DNA of 64,000 nt from Exilibacterium tricleocarpae (GTDB taxonomy: Bacteria; Pseudomonadota; Gammaproteobacteria; Pseudomonadales; Cellvibrionaceae): contig NZ_ML660114.1 in NCBI RefSeq assembly GCF_007004655.1, positions 1 to 64,000 on the forward strand, read 5' to 3'. This document shows, piece by piece, positions 43,918 through 52,996 of the stretch. Both the position numbers and the translations under genes were made by a program. The notes below the pieces were generated by a model that saw nothing but the letters and a program-made list of their open reading frames with translations, ran no database searches and had not been told where the DNA came from. The first letter of the stretch is position 1. Every line of letters begins with the position of its first letter.

Positions 43918-45546
43918 ATGACAGCGAGTGACGATAAGTCAGACCACAAAGCAGCAATAAAGCCCGCCAGCAGTAATGCGACCCCAGCAGCCTCCCCAGT
44001 CAATAGCGCCGACCGGGTGGAAACCGGCGAGGACCCCGGCCGGTCCGACGGCGACGCGACCCTGATCAACCCTCGTCACAACACCGCCAAAGCGGAGCGG
44101 ACCAGCACCTCAAGTGCCGCAAAAACCGTGATCAACAGCGGCGCCGGCGGGGATAAAACAGCAGGCAATCCAGGTACCGACGCAGGCGAGACCGTGATCA
44201 ATAGCGGTATCGATACCGACAAGACGGAACTCAACGACAGGGTCCCAACCGGAGCGACGGCCACGGCGCCCTATTCGATCGGCGATACCACCGGCACCGA
44301 CACCTACAGACCCGGCGCCGAGGGCGTCAAAGTCGGGATCGGCACCGTTATCAAACAGCGCTTCGTCCTGGAGCGCCTGCTGGGCGTGGGCGGTATGGGA
44401 GCGGTCTACCGCGCCAAAGACCTGCGCAAGGAGGAGGCCGGCGACGACAGTAGTCGCATCGCACTGAAAATTTTGAGCGACGAGTTCCGCCAACACCCCC
44501 AGGCATTTGTCACCCTGCAGCGCGAGGCCAAAAAGACCCAGGCCCTGGCCCACCCCAATATCGTCACTGTCTACGACTTCGACCGCGAGGGTGACCTGGT
44601 TTATCTGACCATGGAAGAACTGAAGGGCTGCCAGTTGACCGAGGTGATCAGCGGCGAGGAGGAGGCGCGTTATCCCGAGGACAAACAACGGCTCCACCTG
44701 GTCAAGCAGATAGCGGACGGCCTCGCCTACGCCCACAGCAAGGGCTTTGTCCACTCGGATTTAAAGCCGGGCAATGTGATGGTGACCGACGAGGGCGTCG
44801 TTAAAATCCTCGATTTCGGTATTGCCCGCGCCGCCCATGAGAAAGCGGCCGACTCCTTTGATGCCGGCGAGTTGGGGGCGCTCACCCCCCGCTATGCCAG
44901 CCTCGAGATGATCAACAACGAGCCTCCCCACCCCAGCGACGATATCTATGCCCTCGGCATCATCCTGTGCGAAATACTGGGCGGCCAACACCCCTACCGG
45001 GACAAGGATGCCGCCGCCGCGCTGCAGGGCAAGCTGAGCCCGACACTGCCGAAAACCCGCAACCCGCTGCTGCGGGGCTTGCTACGCCAGGCCGTCGCGC
45101 TCGAGCGGGACAAGCGCATCGCCTCGGCCGAGATTTTCCTGCGCAAACTGTCATTTGCACAAACCGGACTGCAGCGTATCGCCGCGGTGGCCGGTATTTG
45201 TGCAGCCGCACTGATCGGCAACTACGCCTATATTCAGACCATCGAGGATACGGGCGTGCCGTTTGAGTCCCTGCCGATTGAGCAACAGGCGGAGTTCAAA
45301 GCCCTGATGGAGCAGGGCCGCGCCGCGCTACAACTCAATATTTTGCAGGATGCGGTGGTCTTTTTCGACCAGGCCTACGCCATTCACGCCACCAACGATG
45401 ACATTCGCAAGGCGATCGAGAAGATCAACAACGACGTCAACAAGCGATTGGAAAATGCGCAGACCCAGGAACAGCGGGAGTTTTATCAGCAGCAGTTGAA
45501 ACACTTGCGCGAGTACCCGGCGTTCAGCCAGGCCGGTCAGTTGTAG
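43918..45546 (+). CDS. Second membrane Ser/Thr protein kinase (PknB/PpkA-like)
   Basis: The 542-residue protein has a disordered N-terminus (1-145), a Hanks-type kinase domain (about 147-415: GVGGMGAVY, Lys184, HSDLKPGN with Asp281, DFG with Asp299), a transmembrane helix (about 420-440) and a short helical periplasmic tail of about 100 residues without a SUMF1 domain. The N-terminus holds DATLIN, AKTVINSG, GETVINSG and DKTEL, near-repeats centred on Thr that look like autophosphorylation/FHA docking sites. It diverges from hcp and converges with a VWA gene. It may act in parallel with PpkA on T6SS control (inference). Confidence 0.9.
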   Translation: MTASDDKSDHKAAIKPASSNATPAASPVNSADRVETGEDPGRSDGDATLINPRHNTAKAERTSTSSAAKTVINSGAGGDKTAGNPGTDAGETVINSGIDTDKTELNDRVPTGATATAPYSIGDTTGTDTYRPGAEGVKVGIGTVIKQRFVLERLLGVGGMGAVYRAKDLRKEEAGDDSSRIALKILSDEFRQHPQAFVTLQREAKKTQALAHPNIVTVYDFDREGDLVYLTMEELKGCQLTEVISGEEEARYPEDKQRLHLVKQIADGLAYAHSKGFVHSDLKPGNVMVTDEGVVKILDFGIARAAHEKAADSFDAGELGALTPRYASLEMINNEPPHPSDDIYALGIILCEILGGQHPYRDKDAAAALQGKLSPTLPKTRNPLLRGLLRQAVALERDKRIASAEIFLRKLSFAQTGLQRIAAVAGICAAALIGNYAYIQTIEDTGVPFESLPIEQQAEFKALMEQGRAALQLNILQDAVVFFDQAYAIHATNDDIRKAIEKINNDVNKRLENAQTQEQREFYQQQLKHLREYPAFSQAGQL

Positions 45547-45550
45547 CACG

Positions 45551-46726
45551 CTACTTCGACAGGTAGCGGATACCGCGCTCCAGCCCCTCCAGGCTCAGGG
45601 GGTACATACGGTCGTCCAGCAGTTGGCGGGTCATATCGATAGTCTGGGTAAACTGCCAGTACTTTTCCGCGGTGGGGTTGAGCCATATCACCTTTTCGTA
45701 GGTGTCGGTCAAGCGCTGCATCCACACATAGCCGGGCTCGTCATTCATATGCTCGACGCTGCCGTTCTGGCTGGTTATTTCGTAGGGCGCCATCGAGGCA
45801 TCGCCGACAAAAATCACTTTGTAATCGCGGCTATAAGTGTGCATTACATCAAACAGATTCGTGGTCTCCGCACCCCGGCGGCGGTTGTCTTTCCACACTT
45901 TTTCGTAAATAAAATTGTGAAAATAAAAATACTCCAGATGCTTGAACTCGGTGCGACAGGCGGAAAACAACTCCTCGCAGACACGCACATAGGGGTCCAT
46001 TGAGCCGCCTACATCGAGAAACAAAAGCACTTTGACGGCATTGTGACGCTCCGGCACCATTTTGATGTCCAGCAGCCCGGCGTTGCGCGCCGTCGAGCTG
46101 ATGGTGTCGTCCAGGTCCAGTTCCTCAACCGCGCCGGTGCGGGCAAATTTGCGTAACTTGCGCAGGGCGACTTTGATATTGCGGGTGCCCAGCTCCACGG
46201 AATCGTCGAGATTTCTGAACTGGCGTTTCTCCCAGACTTTCGCCGCGCTTTTATTGCGGCTCTCGCCGCCGACCCGGATACCCTCGGGGTGATAACCGCT
46301 ATTGCCAAACGGCGAGGTGCCGCCGGTGCCGATCCATTTACTGCCACCGGCGTGGCGTTTCTTCTGCTCCTGCAGGCGCTTTTTGAATTCTTCAATCAGC
46401 TTTTCCAGACCGCCCATGGACTCGATCTTGGCCTTTTCCTCCTCAGTCAGGCTCTTGAGAAATTCGGCGCGAATCCAATCGTCGGGGATCATCGCCTCGA
46501 TGATGTCATCGAGGCTTTCCAGGTCTTTAAAATAGGCGCCAAAGGCGCGATCGAATTTGTCGAAATGTTTTTCGTCCTTGATAAGGCAGGTGCGCGATAA
46601 CAGGTAGAAGTCGTCGAGACTGCCAAACGCCAGGCGTTTCTGCATCGCCTCGATCAAGACCAACAGCTCCTTTAAGGAGACCGGCACCTGCGCGTTGCGC
46701 AAACCATAGAAAAAATTAACCAGCAT
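45551..46726 (-). CDS. VWA-domain protein, CoxE/YeiN type
   Basis: The 391-residue cytoplasmic protein has a helical N-terminal half with a basic linker and a C-terminal von Willebrand A domain with the MIDAS motif DVGGSM (238-243). The family (VWA containing CoxE-like) pairs with MoxR ATPases as chaperone-like metal or cofactor insertion modules. The partner MoxR gene lies 121 bp upstream on the same strand. Its stop is four bases from that of the kinase. A link to T6SS is not shown. Confidence 0.88.
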   Translation of the reverse strand: MLVNFFYGLRNAQVPVSLKELLVLIEAMQKRLAFGSLDDFYLLSRTCLIKDEKHFDKFDRAFGAYFKDLESLDDIIEAMIPDDWIRAEFLKSLTEEEKAKIESMGGLEKLIEEFKKRLQEQKKRHAGGSKWIGTGGTSPFGNSGYHPEGIRVGGESRNKSAAKVWEKRQFRNLDDSVELGTRNIKVALRKLRKFARTGAVEELDLDDTISSTARNAGLLDIKMVPERHNAVKVLLFLDVGGSMDPYVRVCEELFSACRTEFKHLEYFYFHNFIYEKVWKDNRRRGAETTNLFDVMHTYSRDYKVIFVGDASMAPYEITSQNGSVEHMNDEPGYVWMQRLTDTYEKVIWLNPTAEKYWQFTQTIDMTRQLLDDRMYPLSLEGLERGIRYLSK

Positions 46727-46847
46727 GGGGCATAGTTACCGAACAGTTATCTTTACCAGCAGCCATATTCAGCGAGTGCCTGTATTTACCGAACATCCAG
46801 ATTTACCGACCAGCTAACTTTATCGAACAGTCCTCTCGACTGAGCGG
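46727..46847. repeat. Degenerate repeats upstream of the VWA gene
   Basis: Five variants of tttaccgaacag (cores at 46737, 46755, 46785, 46804 and 46821) fill the moxR-VWA gap at 17-30-bp spacing. They are too diverged to be recent. Confidence 0.5.
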
Positions 46848-47702
46848 TTAGCGCTTGCCCGCGCCTTCGCGCCGCACCATAAATGCCAGGCGCTCCAACA
46901 TATGCACATCCTGTTCGTTTTTCAGCAGCGCACCGTACAGCGGCGGAATGGCCTTACTGGCGTCACGGTTTTTCAGTACCGCGTCGGGAATATCGTCCGC
47001 CAACAGTAGTTTCAGCCAGTCGATCAACTCTGAGGTAGAGGGTTTTTTCTTCAGGCCCGGCACTTTGCGCACGTCAAAAAATATATCCAGCGCATCGTTG
47101 ATAAGATCGCGTTTTATATTCGGAAAGTGAACATCGATAATATCGATCATGGTCTCGCGATCGGGGAAACTGATGTAGTGAAAGAAGCAGCGGCGCAGAA
47201 ACGCATCCGGCAACTCTTTCTCATTATTGGAGGTAATGACGACAATCGGACGCTGCTTAGCTTTGATGGTGGTGCTGGTTTCGTAGACAAAAAATTCCAT
47301 CTTATCGATCTCCACCAGGAGGTCGTTGGGGAATTCGATGTCGGCCTTATCGATTTCATCGATCAACAGCACCACCTGCTCATCGGACTCAAAGGCCTCC
47401 CACAATTTACCTTTTTTAATGTAGTTGGCAATATCGTGAACCTTGTCATCGCCCAACTGCGAATCGCGCAACCGCGATACCGCATCGTACTCATAGAGCC
47501 CCTGCTGGGCTTTGGTAGTGGATTTGATGTGCCATTGAATCAGGCGCTTGCCCAGCGATTTAGCCACTTCCTCAGCCAGCATGGTCTTGCCGGTTCCCGG
47601 CTCGCCTTTTACCAACAAAGGGCGCTCCAGCGTTACAGCGGCATCCACGGCCATGCGCAGGTCATCCGTGGCAACGTAGCTGTCAGTACCTTCAAATTTC
47701 AT
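46848..47702 (-). CDS. MoxR-family AAA+ ATPase
   Basis: The 284-residue protein has Walker A GEPGTGKT (33-40), Walker B VVLLIDEIDKAD and a sensor region VVITSNNEKELPDAFLRRC. MoxR ATPases work with VWA proteins to remodel or activate target enzymes. The gene precedes the CoxE-type VWA gene on the same strand, so the two are a likely operon. Size matches the family. Confidence 0.93.
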   Translation of the reverse strand: MKFEGTDSYVATDDLRMAVDAAVTLERPLLVKGEPGTGKTMLAEEVAKSLGKRLIQWHIKSTTKAQQGLYEYDAVSRLRDSQLGDDKVHDIANYIKKGKLWEAFESDEQVVLLIDEIDKADIEFPNDLLVEIDKMEFFVYETSTTIKAKQRPIVVITSNNEKELPDAFLRRCFFHYISFPDRETMIDIIDVHFPNIKRDLINDALDIFFDVRKVPGLKKKPSTSELIDWLKLLLADDIPDAVLKNRDASKAIPPLYGALLKNEQDVHMLERLAFMVRREGAGKR

Positions 47703-47792
47703 TCAATACCCCCTTTTTATAAGCTGGAGAATAATAACATACTGAAGATTCAATTTCAGAGGCACAACCACTGCGTCCCTGACTGATCGGTA

Positions 47793-48227
47793 TCAGGATC
47801 GCACCATGATGACGATATCCCGCCCCTGCCGGCAGTAGCGCCGGTAGGGCCCGGCAATAAAGTCAGGTTGGGTGTGCGGCTGCGCCGCGACAAACCCGAT
47901 GCGTCCGTAGAAATCCTGCAAATACCGAAACGGAAAGCAGTAACAGCGATATCCGTGCAGTACCGGCACCAGCGCCTCGAGCAACTGCCGGCCGATGGTT
48001 CGGCGCCGCTGTTCAGGCGCGACGCAGAAACTGCGCAGAAACAGGTGATTGTCCACCTGCGGCACCAGGCGCACGGCGGCGAGCATGCGACCCTGCCCGC
48101 GGGCCACATACACCAGCTCCCCGCGGCCGGCCTTGGCCGAGTAGCGGCAGTCCCGGTAAAAGCGATTCACCAACGGCAGTTGCAACGGCGGCAACGGCTC
48201 GATAACCAAAGTCGGTTCGTCACTCAC
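47793..48227 (-). CDS. GNAT-family N-acetyltransferase
   Basis: The 144-residue protein has the acetyl-CoA-binding segment FCVAPEQRRRTIGRQLLEAL near residues 80-100 and the typical GNAT ending (DFYGRIGFVAAQ). The substrate is unknown. Its start overlaps the tapT stop by four bases, so it is translated from the tapT transcript. Confidence 0.85.
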   Translation of the reverse strand: MSDEPTLVIEPLPPLQLPLVNRFYRDCRYSAKAGRGELVYVARGQGRMLAAVRLVPQVDNHLFLRSFCVAPEQRRRTIGRQLLEALVPVLHGYRCYCFPFRYLQDFYGRIGFVAAQPHTQPDFIAGPYRRYCRQGRDIVIMVRS

Positions 48228-48841
48228 TGGCGCAACCCGTGGCCGCTGCGACTGGCACAGAAATGGTGCAGAAAAGCCTGGTAGTAGCGATCGAGAGCAA
48301 GGGCTTGCGAAGCCTCTGAACCGAGTCGCAACAGGGCCACCGCGACTTCAGCGGTGGCGAGGTGGCCGGCCGGCTGGTGGCGGCGCAGTGAATAGCGACT
48401 GCGGAGGTCCGGCGGTAACGACAGGCGCGGCAGGCAGGCCAGGTAGGGCGACTGGCGCAGCATCTTGCGCGCCTCCTGCCAGGTCGCATCCAGTATCACA
48501 AATTGCCGGCGCTCGGGTAGCGCCGCCGGCGGAGCTGGCGAGGTCGGTGGGAGGCCGGCCGGAAACACCAGATAGCTGTCCCATTGCGGCTCGGCCAGTG
48601 CCTCGAGCAAAGCGCGGGGCGGCTGGCGTCGCGACCAGATATGATAGCGGGACGACTCCAGAGCATTGACGACAAGATGGCCGGTGTTAGTGGGTCGGTC
48701 GAGTTCCCGCGGATGCACCAGCAGTTGGAAACGGGCCCGGGTCGCCAGGCTCGGCTGTTGGTCGCACAGGCAGGCATCGGGATGCAAATGACAGCCCCGG
48801 CAGAGTTCCGCATGCGCGCGGCGGGCACCTTGCGGATACAC
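48224..48841 (-). CDS. tapT: DTW-domain tRNA-uridine aminocarboxypropyltransferase
   Basis: The 205-residue protein has the Cys cluster of DTW proteins (Cys14, 17, 24, 26), LLVHPRELDRPTNTGHL and the DATW motif (118-121). E. coli TapT (YfiP), a DTW protein, adds the 3-amino-3-carboxypropyl group to uridine 47 of tRNA using S-adenosylmethionine. The paralogue TuaA has the same fold, so the exact tRNA position is inferred. It is coupled to the downstream GNAT gene. Confidence 0.85.
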   Translation of the reverse strand: MYPQGARRAHAELCRGCHLHPDACLCDQQPSLATRARFQLLVHPRELDRPTNTGHLVVNALESSRYHIWSRRQPPRALLEALAEPQWDSYLVFPAGLPPTSPAPPAALPERRQFVILDATWQEARKMLRQSPYLACLPRLSLPPDLRSRYSLRRHQPAGHLATAEVAVALLRLGSEASQALALDRYYQAFLHHFCASRSGHGLRQ

Positions 48842-48873
48842 GCTAAGAGGCTAACCGCGGACCGGCCGCCGGT

Positions 48874-51162
48874 TCAATTTTTGTTGTCTTTATACTCGTC
48901 GCCGTCGCCATCGTTGTCGTCACCACCGGCGCCATCGCCAGCACCGTCGTCTCCAAAGTCATCCAGTGAGAAGCCGCTATCGTCGAAGTCTTCGTCATCG
49001 AGGCCCGTCTCTGCGGCCGCCGCATCCTCACCTTCGTCGCCCAGGCCGTCCAGTATAGACATCCCGTCGCCCACATCAATATCCGCTTCGACGGCCGCAT
49101 CGGAGGCCAGGTCCAGCTCCCCTGCCAGCAAGCCATCTGCCACACTGGTGTCTGCCTCCGCCGGCGCCGGCTCAGCGGCAGCCACTTCCTCCATTTGCAG
49201 TTCCGCCTCGGCTGCCGGTGCCTCGGCATCCGCAGGCGCGGCTTCAGCCGCTGCGGGCTCCGTGGTGTCAGGCTCCGCTGGGGCAACGGCTGCCCGATCG
49301 AGTTGCTCCAGGCTCTCATCCCCTCGCCGCCCCCCCATGATCATCCGGTAGGCAAAAAATGCCAGTGCGACAATTAAAAGATTGCCCACGCCAAGACCGA
49401 CGTAAAGCGGCCACTTAGCCGCTTCTTCAGCCTGCGGTTCGGGTTCGGGTTCGGGTTCGGGAACGGGTTCCGGTTCCGGTTCAGGCTCGGGCTCGGGTTT
49501 GGGTTCGAGCTGCGATTCGGGCTCTGACTCAGGTACCGCTTCCGGCCCGGACTCGGTTGCTGTTTCCGGCGCCGGGGAGAAAGGATCATCACCGCCGCCA
49601 ACTTGAATACTCAAGATGTCCGGCTCGAACTCAAATGCCTGCCCGGCCCCGTCGACACCTAAAACCCGCAGCGCCACCTGATATTCCCCCTCCAGCGCCG
49701 GGGTCAGTTGCAACTGCCAGGTGTCGGCCGGCGTCAGTAGCAGGGGTTTAATGGAACTGCGACCCTGCGGGTTCCTGATCCGCGCCGCCACCTTTGTTTG
49801 CGCCCGGTCCAGAGTCTGACCGCTGGCGCTGACCGTCACCACATAGACGGCGGTGTTGTCGGCCACCTGTTGCTGCACCGTTACGCTAAACGGCTCGCGC
49901 ACCGCAACGCGGTGGGAGAACTCCCGCTTGAAGCTCTTACCGTCCACCAGAACTTGCAGATCGTAATCGCCGACGGTATCAAAATAAGCCAAATCAGCGC
50001 TGTAAATACCGTCGGCGGGCGGGGGATCGACCGCCAGTGATTGCTGCCAGTCATTGCCGTGCGGCCGCTGACTGACGCTGGCATCGATATCCAGCAGGCG
50101 TAAAAACTGGGCCCGGGTAATAGTGTCACCATCCTCCTGCAACAATAGCGATAGCGGCAGACTTTCGCCGCGAAAGATATTGTTGCGCAACGGCCTGACC
50201 AGTAAATTTAAGTCGCTGACTACGGTTACCCGGCTGTCCGGGTCCATGTCGGCCTGCACCTGCCATTCCCCCTCGAGCGGGCGCGTGATGGTAATCAGGT
50301 CGTAGCCATAGGCGCGGTACCAGTTCATATCAGGCAAGTCTTTGTCGGATCGGTATTGGGTGCGATCCGGTCCCAGCAGTCGGGTGTCGGCGCTGGCGTT
50401 CGGCTTACGGAAAATCAGCGCGGTAAATTCCTCCACACTGGAGTCGATAACAAACCGGTTTTCCTCGAGCGGCACCTGTTCCGCCGGTGCCGCCTGGTCG
50501 AATGCCTGGAGGAAAATCTTCATCAGGTCATCGGCGGTCTGCGCAACCGCGGCAATACCGTCGGTGCCGAGCGCCAGTTTATTCAACAAATCCTTATCGG
50601 CATTATCGGACAGCGCAACGGTGTGCACGGTGTAACCGGCCCGTTGTAGAAGCGGCAGCACATCGTCGGCGATGCGCCGCCACTCAGCCTGGTTTTGCTG
50701 CGGATCGCGGGAGATATCCACCATGCCGTCGGTGAGCAAAATCAGGCTGGTGCGGTATTGGGGATTGGGTTTATCGGCGTCGTAGGCGGCCTTTTCCAAC
50801 GCCTCGCCAATGTTGGTAAACAGGCCCAGCGAACTGATGGACTCAGCTTTGTCGGCGGCATCGGTGCGCCACGCCGGCGATACCGGCCGGTGGGGCACCA
50901 GCATATTGACATAGCGGCCAAAGGTCCAAACCCCCGCCTTGCTGCCTTCGGGCAGCAACTGCAGCACCAATTCCAACGCCGGACGGCGTAAGTTCCTGGG
51001 GTCGTTTTGCTTCATGCTGCCGGAAATATCGACCAGGACACGCACATCGGCCGGCAGCGGCTGATCGGGCTTGGCCGCCTCCGGCTGGGTCGCAGCGGAT
51101 ACGCTGTAGAGCGAGGAGAAAACAACAGTCGTTGCAGCGAGTAAACGTAGCAGTCTGCGCAT
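48874..51162 (-). CDS. Large VWA-domain membrane protein, TIGR03503-like
   Basis: The 762-residue protein starts at ATG 51162 with a good signal peptide ([17 protein letters not shown], cleavage near VSAA); 22 upstream in-frame codons lack such features. A periplasmic VWA domain carries DISGSM (45-50), followed by beta-sandwich domains (about 220-500), a low-complexity Glu/Pro repeat region near 535-575, one transmembrane helix ([20 protein letters not shown]) and an acidic Asp/Glu/Gly cytoplasmic tail. The family is found in marine gammaproteobacteria and has no assigned role that I know. The EP repeats and acidic tail are typical variable-length regions. Confidence 0.8.
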   Translation of the reverse strand: MRRLLRLLAATTVVFSSLYSVSAATQPEAAKPDQPLPADVRVLVDISGSMKQNDPRNLRRPALELVLQLLPEGSKAGVWTFGRYVNMLVPHRPVSPAWRTDAADKAESISSLGLFTNIGEALEKAAYDADKPNPQYRTSLILLTDGMVDISRDPQQNQAEWRRIADDVLPLLQRAGYTVHTVALSDNADKDLLNKLALGTDGIAAVAQTADDLMKIFLQAFDQAAPAEQVPLEENRFVIDSSVEEFTALIFRKPNASADTRLLGPDRTQYRSDKDLPDMNWYRAYGYDLITITRPLEGEWQVQADMDPDSRVTVVSDLNLLVRPLRNNIFRGESLPLSLLLQEDGDTITRAQFLRLLDIDASVSQRPHGNDWQQSLAVDPPPADGIYSADLAYFDTVGDYDLQVLVDGKSFKREFSHRVAVREPFSVTVQQQVADNTAVYVVTVSASGQTLDRAQTKVAARIRNPQGRSSIKPLLLTPADTWQLQLTPALEGEYQVALRVLGVDGAGQAFEFEPDILSIQVGGGDDPFSPAPETATESGPEAVPESEPESQLEPKPEPEPEPEPEPVPEPEPEPEPQAEEAAKWPLYVGLGVGNLLIVALAFFAYRMIMGGRRGDESLEQLDRAAVAPAEPDTTEPAAAEAAPADAEAPAAEAELQMEEVAAAEPAPAEADTSVADGLLAGELDLASDAAVEADIDVGDGMSILDGLGDEGEDAAAAETGLDDEDFDDSGFSLDDFGDDGAGDGAGGDDNDGDGDEYKDNKN

Positions 51163-51409
51163 AGTTATCCCTGTTCGGCAAAGACCAGTCACACTAGAGG
51201 GTATAGCACCGAAAAGGGGACAAATCACGGTGGATAGCTATAAAAATTATAAGAACCGGGTTGGTTCGGGGTCAGAATTGACAGGGATTTCTCAATCGGC
51301 GAGTTTTTGGAGGATGCCGGACAACCGCTCCACAGACGCGCCAGGGTCCAAGGTCAGACCAAAACCGCGCCAAATCTTGCAAATAGCACCTCTCCCCGTG
51401 GCAGGGTGC

Positions 51410-51619
51410 GGGGACGTAACTTTAGTTGCGTCCCCTTCGAAGGGGACCATGCCACGCTCAAACAACACATCTCCCCGACCGCACATACTTGCAAAGGGTC
51501 TTATCAATCACTCAAAATTTCGCTAAGCAGACGTAGAGAAAACCGCAGTACACCGCATAGGTGCGTTAAGAAAGGGGAGTGGCACCATTCTAGGGGGACG
51601 CAACTAAAGTTACGTCCCC
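51410..51619. repeat. Pair of 26-bp hairpins in exact inverted orientation
   Basis: 51410-51435 is itself a hairpin (12-bp arms, one mismatch). Its perfect reverse complement occurs at 51594-51619. Looser matches continue outward on both sides (gtggca and gggtgc groups), so the whole 51395-51635 segment can fold into one long stem. Confidence 0.8.
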
Positions 51620-51626
51620 GCACCGT

Positions 51627-51656
51627 GCCACCGGAAAAGGCGCCACCGGAAAAGGT
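51627..51656 (+). repeat. 15-bp tandem duplication
   Basis: gccaccggaaaagg(c/t) is repeated at 51627 and 51642, directly after the second 26-bp hairpin and 40 bp downstream of the stop (51696) of the leftward membrane-protein gene. Confidence 0.6.
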
Positions 51657-51695
51657 GCCAGTTGGCGGTGGTGCGGTTCCTTTAGGGTTCCTAGC

Positions 51696-52121
51696 CTACG
51701 GAGTCCCCGCACTTTGCTCGGCACTTTCGCGCAACAACGCCTGCCTTTCGTCCTCCTGCACCACCTCGCGCTCGCGCTGTTGCAGGCGCTCCTGGTAGCG
51801 GTGCCAGCCCAACTGCGCCAGCACCGACACCAGCACGGCACATAAAAGGGTAACCAGAATCGGCACGCCGGCGCGCAGCATGGCCTCCGGTCCGTAGAAA
51901 ACGCCTTCGAGCAGGGTAATCACCAGGGCCGGCGCCCACTCGGCTTGCTCGGGACCGCCGTAATAGGGCGTCAACAGTAACACGCCCACCACCACCCTGG
52001 AGAAAAAACGCCATTGAAACTGGGGGATACCGAGACTGATGCGCCACCAGCAGACCATCAAACCCACAGCGCCAACGAGGTACACCGCCCAGCCCAATAA
52101 ATAACCTTGTGAAGTCACCAT
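51696..52121 (-). CDS. Small inner-membrane protein, unknown
   Basis: The 141-residue protein from ATG 52121 has three hydrophobic helices (LLGWAVYLVGAVGLMVCWW, VVVGVLLLTPYY, VPILVTLLCAVLVSVLAQLGW) and a charged C-terminal tail rich in Arg, Gln and Glu. I do not recognise a domain. The 24 in-frame codons upstream look non-coding in character, so I do not include them. It ends the dnaX-ycgN run and may share its transcript. Confidence 0.6.
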   Translation of the reverse strand: MVTSQGYLLGWAVYLVGAVGLMVCWWRISLGIPQFQWRFFSRVVVGVLLLTPYYGGPEQAEWAPALVITLLEGVFYGPEAMLRAGVPILVTLLCAVLVSVLAQLGWHRYQERLQQREREVVQEDERQALLRESAEQSAGTP

Positions 52122-52262
52122 AGCTACTGTTCTCTTTTTGACTCTTCTCTGCGTCTGCGGCCAACCGACTGCGTTGCGATCGGACAACCACACCGACAGC
52201 TCCGCGTCGGCAGCGCAGTTCAGCGATTTAGGGATAAGTTGCCGGTAATCTGCTTCGCATAC

Positions 52263-52706
52263 CTACTCAACCCAGCTCACCACATGCTCCTGCATCCCGT
52301 CGGGGTGCACGTGGGTCTCCGACACCACCCGCCCGCGTACCGAGATACCCGCCTCGTGCACGCTTTGCCGCGATCCCGACACCAGATGGTGCCACCATCG
52401 CAGCGGCTTTCCCTCTGCAATCAGCCGATAGGCACAGGTGGCCGGCAACCAGTGAAACTGCTCGACATCCTGCGGCCGCAATTGTACACAATCGGGCACC
52501 AGACGGGCGCGCTCGGGGTAGCGCCGGCAGCGGCAATCCGCTTCGCCGAGGTAACGACACGCCACCCGCGTGTAGACCACCGCGCCGGTGTCTTCGTCCT
52601 CGAGTTTGTGCAGGCAACACTTGCCGCAGCCATCGCACAATGACTCCCACTCAATGGCAGTCATTTCAGCCAGGGGTTTGACCTGCCAAAACGGCGGCGC
52701 CATCAC
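52263..52706 (-). CDS. ycgN: YcgN/YkgJ-type Cys-cluster protein (UPF0260)
   Basis: The 147-residue protein carries the [11 protein letters not shown] cluster and further Cys/His residues ([17 protein letters not shown]), typical of the CxxCxxCC family, likely a metal or iron-sulphur site. Biochemical function is unknown. It overlaps ycgL by four bases; rnd-ycgL-ycgN is a common gammaproteobacterial order. Confidence 0.92.
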   Translation of the reverse strand: MMAPPFWQVKPLAEMTAIEWESLCDGCGKCCLHKLEDEDTGAVVYTRVACRYLGEADCRCRRYPERARLVPDCVQLRPQDVEQFHWLPATCAYRLIAEGKPLRWWHHLVSGSRQSVHEAGISVRGRVVSETHVHPDGMQEHVVSWVE

Positions 52707-52996
52707 CGGCGACCATTCAGCTTGGTGTTATGGGTGTTGATCGTTTGCATATAGTCCTCTCGCGAGGAAGACAATTGCAGATAAAAACCCTGTGTCGCGA
52801 GACTGTCAAGCACCACCGCGATGTCGGCGCGGGCGAGTTTTCTCTGCGGCTGTAACACTATTGTCATGGCATGCGCCGGTTTTCCAAACCGCGCCAGCAA
52901 GGTGTCGGGGACGCGGGTCAGGCCATCCTCTTGCCTGACATACAGATACATATCGGGCTCGACACTGCTCTTGTAAATATCGCACAACATTTTCAT
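52703..52996 (-). CDS. ycgL: YcgL-domain protein
   Basis: The 97-residue protein matches YcgL ([32 protein letters not shown]). It overlaps both rnd (four bases) and ycgN (four bases), so the three are translationally coupled. No confirmed function. Confidence 0.92.
   Translation of the reverse strand: MKMLCDIYKSSVEPDMYLYVRQEDGLTRVPDTLLARFGKPAHAMTIVLQPQRKLARADIAVVLDSLATQGFYLQLSSSREDYMQTINTHNTKLNGRR

Larger units (their letters stand above)
51163..51695. other. Repeat-rich intergenic region without a gene
   Basis: About 530 bp between two leftward genes. It contains ggggtcagaattgaca near 51267, a motif like those of dispersed REP-type repeats, two exact inverse copies of a 26-bp hairpin (51410 and 51594), and a 15-bp tandem duplication at 51627-51656. 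Small open frames across it follow the repeats and are not family-like. Confidence 0.6.

Noticed and set aside
51230-51690. Protein-coding genes between the two leftward membrane-protein genes
   Set aside because: Open frames on both strands follow the inverted repeats, lack ribosome-binding sites and show no recognisable domain.
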